From Mycolicibacterium austroafricanum (GTDB lineage Bacteria; Actinomycetota; Actinomycetes; Mycobacteriales; Mycobacteriaceae), in assembly GCF_902705885.1 (NCBI RefSeq), contig NZ_CACSIP010000038.1, forward strand, positions 474-57,919: a DNA stretch of 57,446 bases. Direction: 5' to 3'. Under the pieces are notes generated by a model. That model was not told the origin of the DNA. It did not search any database and worked only from the letters and a program-made list of their open reading frames with translations. Positions within the stretch are counted from its first letter, which is position 1, and each line of letters begins with the position of its first letter. Below, in pieces: positions 24,247-39,043 of this stretch. The position numbers were made by a program, and so were the translations under genes.

Positions 24247-26085
24247 ATGGTCGACCGCTATCGGGTCTGGCTGGGGGCAGGCGTACTGGCGGGGGGTGTT
24301 TCCGCAGCCATGTTGGCAGGGGCCGGCGTGGCTACGGCAGACGACGGATCGGCATCACGTTCGGATACCACGCGGTCCTCGGGATCCAAGGATTCGAACG
24401 ATTCCAGCGACTCAGGCGGGGCTGACAAGAAGCCCGACCGGACGTCTCGCGCGGACTCCGCGAAGGATTCTGCCGATGACTCGGACACCTCGACCGGCGG
24501 CGACGACCGTGACAAGCGCGGCATCGACGTAGGCGACGACTCGGTCTCGGACGACACCGACGACCTAGACACCGACGAGGCCGACGACCTAGACACCGAC
24601 GACACCGACGACACCGACGACACCGACGACACCGACGACACCGACGTCACCGACGTCACTGACGACGAGGCTGGGTCCGGATCCACAGACGTCGAGCAGG
24701 AGACGCCGGGGCGTAGCCCAGACGTTCCGACGGACACCGGTGGGAAGCACCGGGCACCCGACATCGAGCCCGAAACCGCCGACGTCGATCCCGAACCTCC
24801 TGCCGATGACGTCGCCGCCGCACCGGTCGATGAGAAAGAGTCCGAACCAGCCGTCGACCCTGCCGCCCCTGCCGAAGCGCCGAGCAATTTCGTCTCGAGC
24901 ATCGAGGCTGACATCACCAGCGACGACGGCGCCGCGGTGATGCGGGCGGCCGCGCAGAGCGTGCCCGGGCTGGACTCCACCCCGTCGGAGTTGCTGGCGT
25001 TGCTGAACAACGTGGGCTCGCTCGTCTACAACTTCTACACCAGCGCCGTGCAGTTCCTCGCAGGTCCGGCGCGTGCCCCTTTCGGCAGCAACGTGCGCGT
25101 CGAGAGGTCGTCGTTGACGATCGGCAACGACGTCGACGTTTCCGCGGATTGGTACTTCCCCGACAACGACGAGCCGCCGACCGGGTTGATCTACTTCCAG
25201 CACGGATTCCTCGCCACCGCGTCGTTCTACAACGCGACGGCGGCGTACCTGGCGGACAAAACGAACAGCATCGTCGTCGCACCGACCCTGACGTGGAACA
25301 TCTTCGACACAGCGAACTACCCGTTGATGCTGCCGGAGACCCATCGCGCGATCGCCGACCTGTTCGGCGGCGACCGGGCCGCACTCAATGCCAGCGCGCA
25401 GGCCGCGGGGTTTTCCGGGACATTGCCCACGAGGGTGGTGCTGGCGGGTCATTCGGCAGGCGGCGGCCTGGTCGCCGGCACCGCCGGATATATGGCCGAG
25501 TTCGGGACCGCCGACGACCTGGCCGGTGTGGTGATGTTGGACGGAGCCGGGCACCTCGACCACATGAGCTCTGATCTGGCCAAGATCCCGCATTCGATTC
25601 CGGTCTACAACCTGGCTGCCGAACCGTACAGCTGGAACACTTTCGGGGACGCCAACATGCGACTTGCGCAGGAACGGCCGGGAATGTTCACCGGGGTGGT
25701 GGTCGACGGCGGCAAGCACTCCGACTCGATGCAGAGCAGCAACCCGGTCATTCAGTTTGCTGCATACATGGCCACCGGCTTTTCGTCCCCGCTGAACATC
25801 ACGGCCAACCAGATCCTCGCCTCCGGCTGGATCAACGATATGTTCCGCGGTGCCCACACCACCGGCCTGTACGGCTCCTCGGGCTCCACACTGAGCGTCG
25901 TCGTCGGCTGGTGGACGACATCAGCGCAGGTAGTGCCGGGCAAACCCGTCGAGCTCAGCTTCGTCGACACGGTGTACGCATGCCTGCTCAACCCGACCAC
26001 CCCGAACTGCGGCTACCTGCCGTTCTGGGAGTCGACAGCGGCGGACAGCACTGCGGCGCGGCGTTCGGAGACTTTCGCGGCCTGA
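24247..26085 (+). CDS. Exported alpha/beta hydrolase with acidic Asp/Thr repeat region (paralogue 1)
   Basis: 612 residues from ATG 24247, with AGGAGGAG upstream. Signal peptide: VDRYRVWLGAGVLAGG, AAMLAGAGVATA, cleavage near ATADD. Residues about 35-215 are highly acidic and low-complexity, with repeated DDT units encoded by six perfect 9-bp copies. The catalytic half has an oxyanion-like YFQHGFLAT, a nucleophile elbow AGHSAGGG (Ser403) and a late His in GGKHSDSM. Three Cys occur only at the C-terminus. The nearest family is lipase/chlorophyllase-like hydrolases; substrate unknown. It sits between mkl and rpoB, where M. tuberculosis has other genes. Paralogue of the next gene. Confidence 0.8.
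   Translation: MVDRYRVWLGAGVLAGGVSAAMLAGAGVATADDGSASRSDTTRSSGSKDSNDSSDSGGADKKPDRTSRADSAKDSADDSDTSTGGDDRDKRGIDVGDDSVSDDTDDLDTDEADDLDTDDTDDTDDTDDTDDTDVTDVTDDEAGSGSTDVEQETPGRSPDVPTDTGGKHRAPDIEPETADVDPEPPADDVAAAPVDEKESEPAVDPAAPAEAPSNFVSSIEADITSDDGAAVMRAAAQSVPGLDSTPSELLALLNNVGSLVYNFYTSAVQFLAGPARAPFGSNVRVERSSLTIGNDVDVSADWYFPDNDEPPTGLIYFQHGFLATASFYNATAAYLADKTNSIVVAPTLTWNIFDTANYPLMLPETHRAIADLFGGDRAALNASAQAAGFSGTLPTRVVLAGHSAGGGLVAGTAGYMAEFGTADDLAGVVMLDGAGHLDHMSSDLAKIPHSIPVYNLAAEPYSWNTFGDANMRLAQERPGMFTGVVVDGGKHSDSMQSSNPVIQFAAYMATGFSSPLNITANQILASGWINDMFRGAHTTGLYGSSGSTLSVVVGWWTTSAQVVPGKPVELSFVDTVYACLLNPTTPNCGYLPFWESTAADSTAARRSETFAA
24592..24663 (+). repeat. 9-bp tandem repeat (GACACCGAC) x6 plus two degenerate copies
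   Basis: Six perfect copies at 24592-24645, then GTCACCGAC and GTCACTGAC. It encodes Asp-Thr-Asp units; copy changes are in frame. Confidence 0.95.
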
Positions 26086-26119
26086 TCGCCGAAACTCACG
26101 CCGTGAGCCGCCCCACCGC

Positions 26120-26139
26120 GATACTGTTTGCCAGATTTG
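26120..26139 (+). promoter_or_regulatory. Promoter-like sequence shared with paralogue 1
   Basis: GATACTGTTTGCCAGATTTG (26120-26139) matches 16 of 20 bases of 24156-24175. GATACT serves as a candidate -10, with the ATG 28 bp downstream of it. No clear -35 is seen. Confidence 0.5.
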
Positions 26140-26152
26140 GACGGGGGCAACG

Positions 26153-28054
26153 ATGTTCGACCGGATGTCGATGATGGTGGGTGCGGGCGTGGTCACCGCC
26201 GGTGTCTTGGCAGCCATGCTGTCCGGCGCCGGAGTGGCAATGGCTGACAGCGAGACCGGCGCCGGCAGCGAGTCGTCGACGTCGGACACCTCGGATCCGG
26301 GCGGCGCACGCAGCGAGCCGGACGACTCCGGTACGCCTCCTCCCAAGACCCGGGACCGCAGCCGGGATGACGCCGACACCGACGCCGATGTCGACACTGA
26401 GGCCGACCCGGATACTGAGGCCGACCCGGATACTGAGGCCGACCCAGATACTGAGGCCGACCCAGACATCGAGGTCGATCCAGACACTGAGGCCGACCCA
26501 GACATCGAGGTCGATCCAGATACTGAGGCCGCCCCAGACATCGAGGTCGATGCAGACACTGAGGCCGACCCAGACATCGAGGTCGATCCAGACACCGCGG
26601 CCGATGTCGCGCAGGAGCCTGACGTCGTCGACGTGGACTCGAGTGCAGAGATCGACGACACCGCGGTCGACGAAGCGGATACGACGACGGCCGAAGTCGA
26701 CGAGCCCGTCGCCGACGTCGCAGAGCCCGTCACCGGGGAAACCGAGCAGCCGGGCGGGTCGGCCGACACGGCCGTCGCACTCAGGAAGGCGTCCCCGGCG
26801 GACGACGCCACGGCGAAACCCACCCCCGCAGAGACCCGGCTCGCCATGGTGACCACCACGATCGACGAGCCCTCGGCGCAAGCCGCCGCCCCGCGACAGA
26901 CACTGCTCAGCATCGTCGGGACGATCGTCTTCAACCTGTACTCGTTCGCCGTCAGGGTGTTCGGCGGCCCACCGCTGCTCCCCTGGGGCAGCACAACCAC
27001 GGTGCGTACCTCCCGGTTGGCTATCGACTGCGGTGACGGCTACGAGGTACCGGCCAACTGGTATGTCCCTGAAGGTCCGGCCCCGACCCGGCTGATCTAT
27101 CTGCAGCACGGGTTCCTGGCCGCTGGGCCGTTCTACAGCTACACCGCCACCCGGCTGGCCGAGGCCACCGGCAGCATCGTCGTCACGACGACCCTGACCT
27201 CGAACTTCCTGGCCTGTGACGGATGCTGGGTCGGCGGCTCGCCGATGCACCGCGCGGTGGCGGACCTGTTCGTCGACGGCAACACCGCCCTCGCCGACAG
27301 CGCGCACGCGGCCGGCTACAGCCCGGCGCTGCTGAACGGGGTGCACGATGTTGTCCTCATCGGACACTCCGCCGGAGGCGGGCTGGCCGCAGGAGCCGGG
27401 GGATATATGGCCGATAACGGCACGATCGACCGGCTGGCCGGCGTGGTGATGCTCGACGGCGTCGGCTTCGGCGACGTGGTGCCCGAGGCCCTGACCAAGC
27501 TGCCCGACGAGGTGCCGATCTACAACCTCGCCGGCAAGGCCTACTTCTGGAACATGAACGGATCCTCGGGCATCGCGCTCGAGGAAGCGCGCCCCGGCGA
27601 GTTCACCGGCGTGCGACTGGTCGGGGGCCTGCACTCGGACACGATGCTGGGCGGCAACCCGCTGGTCCAGGCCGGCCTGAACCTGGTCACCGGCTGGTCG
27701 AGGGTCGAGAACGTCAAGGCCGCCGAGGTCCTCAGCGCGGCCTGGATCAACGACATGTTCGCCGGGGCGCCGACGCCGGGGTCGCGCTACTACGGTGCCG
27801 CCGGTGACCTACTGGAGATCGACACACCGCGGGGCACCGCCACCGCGTACGTGATGCCCGGTCCGCCCCAGCGGCTGACCCTGATCGACAGGGTGTTCCA
27901 GTTCTTCTCGAACCTCGTGTTCGGGATCAACTTCGAGACCTGCGTCGTGCCCTCGGCAGAAAACGGCCCTCTTTCTGCACCCAACACGGCGTTATCTCTT
28001 GACGAAGGGGCAAAACCGGGCCAATCTATTGCCCAGCGATGCATGCAGGGATGA
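26153..28054 (+). CDS. Exported alpha/beta hydrolase with Glu/Asp hexapeptide repeats (paralogue 2)
   Basis: 633 residues from ATG 26153. The N-terminus, FDRMSMMVGAGVVTAGVLAAMLSGAGVAMA, is a signal peptide like that of the preceding gene. Residues 81-148 are eleven hexapeptides alternating DTEADP and DIEVDP, followed by more acidic sequence to about 225. The catalytic half has IYLQHGFLAAG, IGHSAGGG (nucleophile Ser406) and GGLHSDTM with the likely His. Cys occur in CGDGYE, CDGC and the C-terminus, so disulfides are possible outside the membrane. It lies 67 bp after paralogue 1 with its own promoter-like site. Lipase or esterase activity is inferred only. Confidence 0.8.
   Translation: MFDRMSMMVGAGVVTAGVLAAMLSGAGVAMADSETGAGSESSTSDTSDPGGARSEPDDSGTPPPKTRDRSRDDADTDADVDTEADPDTEADPDTEADPDTEADPDIEVDPDTEADPDIEVDPDTEAAPDIEVDADTEADPDIEVDPDTAADVAQEPDVVDVDSSAEIDDTAVDEADTTTAEVDEPVADVAEPVTGETEQPGGSADTAVALRKASPADDATAKPTPAETRLAMVTTTIDEPSAQAAAPRQTLLSIVGTIVFNLYSFAVRVFGGPPLLPWGSTTTVRTSRLAIDCGDGYEVPANWYVPEGPAPTRLIYLQHGFLAAGPFYSYTATRLAEATGSIVVTTTLTSNFLACDGCWVGGSPMHRAVADLFVDGNTALADSAHAAGYSPALLNGVHDVVLIGHSAGGGLAAGAGGYMADNGTIDRLAGVVMLDGVGFGDVVPEALTKLPDEVPIYNLAGKAYFWNMNGSSGIALEEARPGEFTGVRLVGGLHSDTMLGGNPLVQAGLNLVTGWSRVENVKAAEVLSAAWINDMFAGAPTPGSRYYGAAGDLLEIDTPRGTATAYVMPGPPQRLTLIDRVFQFFSNLVFGINFETCVVPSAENGPLSAPNTALSLDEGAKPGQSIAQRCMQG
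26393..26594 (+). repeat. 18-bp tandem repeat (about 11 units, 36-bp higher-order pattern)
   Basis: Units read like ACTGAGGCCGACCCGGAT and encode DTEADP, or alternate units encoding DIEVDP. The first four units are nearly identical; then DTEADP and DIEVDP alternate, giving a 36-bp superunit. One unit has DTEAAP and one DIEVDA. Confidence 0.93.
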
Positions 28055-28115
28055 GAGTGACCAGGGACGCCAGCCAGCGCCCCACCGTCTCGGGCGTGCA
28101 GAACGCCGGCGGCGT

Positions 28116-28144
28116 TTGAGGAATAGGCCGTCCTGCGGTACTGT
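28116..28144 (+). promoter_or_regulatory. Probable rpoBC promoter
   Basis: TTGAGG (28116-28121) and TACTGT (28139-28144) with the ideal 17-bp spacing. This predicts a start near 28151 and a leader of about 200 nt before rpoB. The rest of the 297-bp gap shows no gene. Confidence 0.65.
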
Positions 28145-28351
28145 TGGACGTTGCGCTGGCTGCATCCTGCCCACCTCACCCGCCTACGACATCGTGGACT
28201 ACGCCTGAGCCCTTTGCTCAGTGATCTAGTTGCGTGCCGTGCGTCAGAGTTGCGGTCCTGATCGGCCAGCCGAACCGACGCAGATATCGCGGCAAATGGT
28301 CCGGTCCTATCCGGTTCCTGATAGTCGCATGAGGTGCTGGAAGGATGCATC

Positions 28352-31855
<3,504 letters not shown>

Positions 31856-31914
31856 CAGCGTCTCCTTCTTTGTGATTGATAGTTATCTAGTCCCGCAAGG
31901 GGAAAGGGAGTTAC

Positions 31915-35868
<3,954 letters not shown>

Positions 35869-35877
35869 TCACCCTCT

Positions 35878-35940
35878 CTGCGCGAGCAGACGTAAAGGTC
35901 CCCGCACGCTCGGCGTGTCGGGGACTTTTGCGTCTGCTGG
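35878..35940. repeat. Long hairpin element, copy 1 (after rpoC)
   Basis: The stem runs 35885-35904 with 35919-35938 (two G-T pairs), then CACGC/GCGTG around loop TCG, with one bulged T: about 25 bp of pairing. The left flank CTGCGCG is shared with copy 2, but the right flank diverges after CGTCTGCT. It probably serves as the rpoBC terminator. Confidence 0.9.
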
Positions 35941-36020
35941 GCATTCCACAGCCCGGGCTTTGTCCACAGGTGATACCTCAACTCCCTGGCGGTGGCGTTG
36001 CGGGGCGGCAGGCTCTACCC

Positions 36021-36899
36021 GTGATCCTGGACGACGTGTTCGAGCCTTCCGGCCTGGCCACCCGGGAACAGTTGCTGTCGGTGCTGAGCCGCAAGACGCT
36101 CGCCGCGCACTTAGAGGCCGGCGCCCTGGAACGGGTGTGGCACGGGGTGTATGCGCAGCGGCCACCCGATCTCGACATGCGGCTGGCTGGGCTGGATCTG
36201 ATGACAGGCAAGAGGATCGTCGCCTGCATGCACACTGCGGCGACCATTTACGGGTTCGCCACCGAGGCTGACCCGCGAATCCACATCCTCGACCCCGGCG
36301 TGCGGATGCGGCCCAACTCCGGGTTGATGGTCCACCAACGGCTCGGCGCGCCGCTCCGGCGTGTCGGTTCTCGCCTGGTGACAGCGCCGGCGTGGACCTC
36401 GGTGGAGACTGCCCGCGCACTGCGACGGCCCCGGGCGCTGGCGACTTTGGACGCGGCGCTGCGCTCCGGTGCCTGCACTCGGGGTGAGATCGAGGCCGCC
36501 ATCCGCGAGCAGAAGGGCCGGCGCGGCATCGTGAACGTCAGGGAACTGGTGGTGCACGCCGACGAGCGAGCGGAGTCGGCGATGGAAAGTGAGACTCGGT
36601 TGGTGTTCATCGACGGCGGTCTGCCCAAACCCGAGCTGCAATACGAAATCATCGACCGATGCGGGAAACTCTGGCGGGTCGATTTCGCCTGGCCGTGGGC
36701 CGGTGTCGTCGCCGAGTACGACAGCATGGAATGGCATGCCAACCCAACGGCGTGGAAACGCGACCGCGTGAAGTACACGCGCTTGGGCGAATGCGGTTGG
36801 ACGGTGGTGCCCGTCGTCGTCGACGATGTTCGGCGCCATCCCACAGACCTCGTCTCACGCGTGCAACGACATCTCGATGCCGCCCGCCTCGCCGGCTGA
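36021..36899 (+). CDS. AbiEi/DUF559-type protein (possible TA-antitoxin-like or endonuclease-fold)
   Basis: 292 residues from GTG 36021. The N-terminal region FEPSGLATREQLLSVLSR to LERVWHGVYA is the small winged-helix domain seen in AbiEi antitoxins. The C-terminal region has the DUF559/Vsr-like nuclease pattern: ELQYEIID, WRVDFAWPW, VVAEYDSMEWH, RDRVKYTRLGECGWTVV. The VDFAWP and AEYD acidic residues and following Lys suit a PD-(D/E)XK-like site. No toxin partner (AbiEii) is adjacent. Such orphan genes are common in mycobacteria and have no known function. It is inserted between rpoC and nfo and flanked on both sides by copies of one hairpin element. Confidence 0.78.
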   Translation: MILDDVFEPSGLATREQLLSVLSRKTLAAHLEAGALERVWHGVYAQRPPDLDMRLAGLDLMTGKRIVACMHTAATIYGFATEADPRIHILDPGVRMRPNSGLMVHQRLGAPLRRVGSRLVTAPAWTSVETARALRRPRALATLDAALRSGACTRGEIEAAIREQKGRRGIVNVRELVVHADERAESAMESETRLVFIDGGLPKPELQYEIIDRCGKLWRVDFAWPWAGVVAEYDSMEWHANPTAWKRDRVKYTRLGECGWTVVPVVVDDVRRHPTDLVSRVQRHLDAARLAG

Positions 36900-36915
36900 G
36901 CAGACCCCACCCTTT

Positions 36916-36983
36916 CTGCGCGAGCAGACGTGAAGGTCCCGCTGTGCTCGGCGTGTCGGGGACATTTGCGTCTGCTCGCGCAG
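36916..36983. repeat. Long hairpin element, copy 2 (after AbiEi/DUF559 gene)
   Basis: Perfect 15-bp outer arms CTGCGCGAGCAGACG (36916-36930) and its complement (36969-36983), continuing inward through GTCCC/GGGAC pairs. Same sequence family as copy 1 at 35878-35940, in the same reading (TGAAGGTCC versus TAAAGGTCC). Confidence 0.9.
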
Positions 36984-37020
36984 GAAGCTGTCGTCGGCCC
37001 GCACCACTAGACTCGACTCC

Positions 37021-37773
37021 GTGCTCATTGGTTCCCACGTTCACGGTGATGATCCCCTGGCCGCAGCGCAGGCTGACGGCGCCGACGTGGTGCAGTTCTT
37101 CCTCGGCAACCCGCAGAGCTGGAAGAAGCCGCCACCGCGTGAGGACGCCGAGGTCCTGAAGGCCTCTCCGATGCCGATCTACGTGCACGCGCCGTACCTG
37201 ATCAACGTCGCCTCGGCGAACAACCGGGTCCGGATTCCGTCCCGCAAGATCCTGCAGGACACCTGCGACGCGGCATCGGAGATCAACGCCACCGCCGTCA
37301 TCGTGCACGGCGGCCACGCCGACGACAACGACATGGATGCCGGCTTCGAGCGCTGGGTCAAGGCGCTGGCAAGCCTGAAGACCGACGTGCCCGTCTACCT
37401 CGAGAACACCGCCGGTGGCGACCACGCGATGGCCCGGCACTTCGACACGATCGCCCGGTTGTGGGACCACATCGGGGACAAGGGCATCGGGTTCTGTCTG
37501 GACACCTGCCACGCCTGGGCAGCCGGAGAAGCACTTGTCGACGCCGTGGAGCGGATCAAGGCGATCACCGGCCGGATCGACCTGGTGCACTGCAACGACT
37601 CGCGGGACGCCGCGGGATCGGGTGCAGATCGGCACGCCAACTTCGGCGCCGGCCAGATCGATCCACAGCTGCTGGCGGCGGTGGTCAAGGCGGCTGACGC
37701 CCCGGTCATCTGCGAAACGTCCGACGAGGGCCGCAAAGACGACATCGCGTTCCTGCGGGAGCACATCAACTGA
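37021..37773 (+). CDS. nfo: Endonuclease IV (AP endonuclease)
   Basis: 250 residues from GTG 37021. TIM-barrel zinc enzyme that nicks DNA 5' of abasic sites in base excision repair. Metal ligands lie in the motifs VHAPYLIN, VYLENTAGG, GFCLDTCHAWAAG, LVHCNDSRDAAGSGADRH and VICETSDE. Length agrees with the M. tuberculosis End protein (Rv0670). It follows hairpin copy 2 by 37 bp, which isolates it from the upstream gene. Nearby aidB also concerns DNA alkylation damage, but the two are not in one operon. Confidence 0.95.
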   Translation: MLIGSHVHGDDPLAAAQADGADVVQFFLGNPQSWKKPPPREDAEVLKASPMPIYVHAPYLINVASANNRVRIPSRKILQDTCDAASEINATAVIVHGGHADDNDMDAGFERWVKALASLKTDVPVYLENTAGGDHAMARHFDTIARLWDHIGDKGIGFCLDTCHAWAAGEALVDAVERIKAITGRIDLVHCNDSRDAAGSGADRHANFGAGQIDPQLLAAVVKAADAPVICETSDEGRKDDIAFLREHIN

Positions 37774-37812
37774 CGAAGGCCCGTTGATCACACTTCGATA
37801 GCTGAACCGACC

Positions 37813-37842
37813 TTGAACGGCGGGTGGCTTCGCGGTTAATTA
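37813..37842 (+). promoter_or_regulatory. Possible promoter for PAP2-type membrane protein
   Basis: TTGAAC (37813-37818) and TAATTA (37837-37842), 18-bp spacing, 46 bp before the GTG. The A/T-rich TTAATTA stands out in this GC-rich context. Confidence 0.45.
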
Positions 37843-37887
37843 GGCTTACGCCGGGAACAACTGTGGTCCCCGCGTCGAAAGGCCGAT

Positions 37888-38988
37888 GTGTCCGCAATTG
37901 ACCAGTCGTCGATTGCGCTGACGCACGTCGAGGACACCGAGACCCCGCTACCGACCCGGCGCCACCGATGGCTGCGCATCGTGCGGTGGATGGCCATCGT
38001 CGTGTGGGCGACCGTAGTGGTCTGGCGGACGGTCACCGACGGCTTTGCGTTCAACCGCGAACTGCTGCTGGTGTACATCTGCACCGGTCTTGCCGCCGCC
38101 AGCATCGGTCAGGGCCGGCGGGTGCTGTATGTCGTCCGCGACTGGTTGCCGTTCGCCCTCATCTTGATCGCCTACGACCTGAGCAGGGGCGCGGCGACCA
38201 TGGTCGGGCGGCCCACGCTGTGGCACTGGCAGGCCGACATGGACCGGATGATGTTCTTCGGGGTCATGCCCACGGTGTGGCTGCAGGAGCAGCTGAAACA
38301 GTCGGAACCCCCCTGGTGGGAGGTGGTGATCAGCAGCGTCTACATGTCGTTTTTCATCCTCCCGTATGTGATCGCCGGCATCCTGTGGCTGCGCGACCGC
38401 GAGGAGTGGAAGGCGTTTGTCCGGCTGTTCGTCGGCATGAACCTGATCGCACTGGCCATCTATGTGCTGCTGCCGGCCGCCCCGCCGTGGGCCGCGGCCA
38501 GGTGCACCGCGGACGACGTCGAAGGGGGGCCGTCGGGTCCGCGGTGCATGTTCCGGTCCGCGCGGGGTGTCGAGGACGGCAGCGTTCTCGGGGCGATGCA
38601 GTCCTCGCAGGACGGCGCCAACGAGTGGATCGAACGCATCGTCGGCCGCGGCTGGAGCAACCTGAACCTGCACTCGGCCAGCGCGCTCCTCGACCAGGGG
38701 CAGGCCAGCGTCAACCTGGTGGCGGCGATCCCGTCGCTGCACGCCGGGATGTCGGCCGCGCTTGCGGCGTTCCTGTGGCATCGGGTGCATCGCGCATGGC
38801 GTCCGCTGTTGGTGGCCTACCCGCTGGTGATGGCGTTCACGCTGGTCTACACGGCCGAGCACTATGTGATCGACCTGCTGCTCGGATGGGCACTGGCGGC
38901 GGTGGTGATCGCCGGACTCGCATGGTTCGACCGGCGACGGCGACGGCTGACCGAGAACCAGGGCGTGGAGCCGGTGTCGACGTCCTGA
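37888..38988 (+). CDS. PAP2/Aur1-like integral membrane phosphatase or inositol-phosphotransferase-type protein
   Basis: 366 residues from GTG 37888. About six membrane segments are visible, from IVRWMAIVVWATVVVW onward. The PAP2_3 active-site pattern is present: IPSLHAGM with His285, then YTAEHYVIDLLLG with His325 and Asp329. This pattern is shared by Aur1/Ipt1 inositol-phosphotransferases and by PAP2 lipid phosphatases. In actinobacteria such proteins act on envelope lipids with the active site outside the membrane. M. tuberculosis has lipoprotein gene lpqP at this location instead. Substrate unknown. Confidence 0.82.
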   Translation: MSAIDQSSIALTHVEDTETPLPTRRHRWLRIVRWMAIVVWATVVVWRTVTDGFAFNRELLLVYICTGLAAASIGQGRRVLYVVRDWLPFALILIAYDLSRGAATMVGRPTLWHWQADMDRMMFFGVMPTVWLQEQLKQSEPPWWEVVISSVYMSFFILPYVIAGILWLRDREEWKAFVRLFVGMNLIALAIYVLLPAAPPWAAARCTADDVEGGPSGPRCMFRSARGVEDGSVLGAMQSSQDGANEWIERIVGRGWSNLNLHSASALLDQGQASVNLVAAIPSLHAGMSAALAAFLWHRVHRAWRPLLVAYPLVMAFTLVYTAEHYVIDLLLGWALAAVVIAGLAWFDRRRRRLTENQGVEPVSTS

Positions 38989-39043
38989 CCCCCGGCTATT
39001 ACAGGTTCTTGTGCAGTTGTCGAAATGATGTAACAGTGTCTGC

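Noticed and set aside
24592..24663. Tandem repeats considered as a CRISPR array
   Set aside because: Units are 9 bp with no spacers and lie inside an open reading frame.
28334..28351. GTG at 28334 as rpoB start
   Set aside because: The RBS GGAAGGA lies after it and is correctly spaced from TTG 28352; the earlier start cannot be fully excluded.
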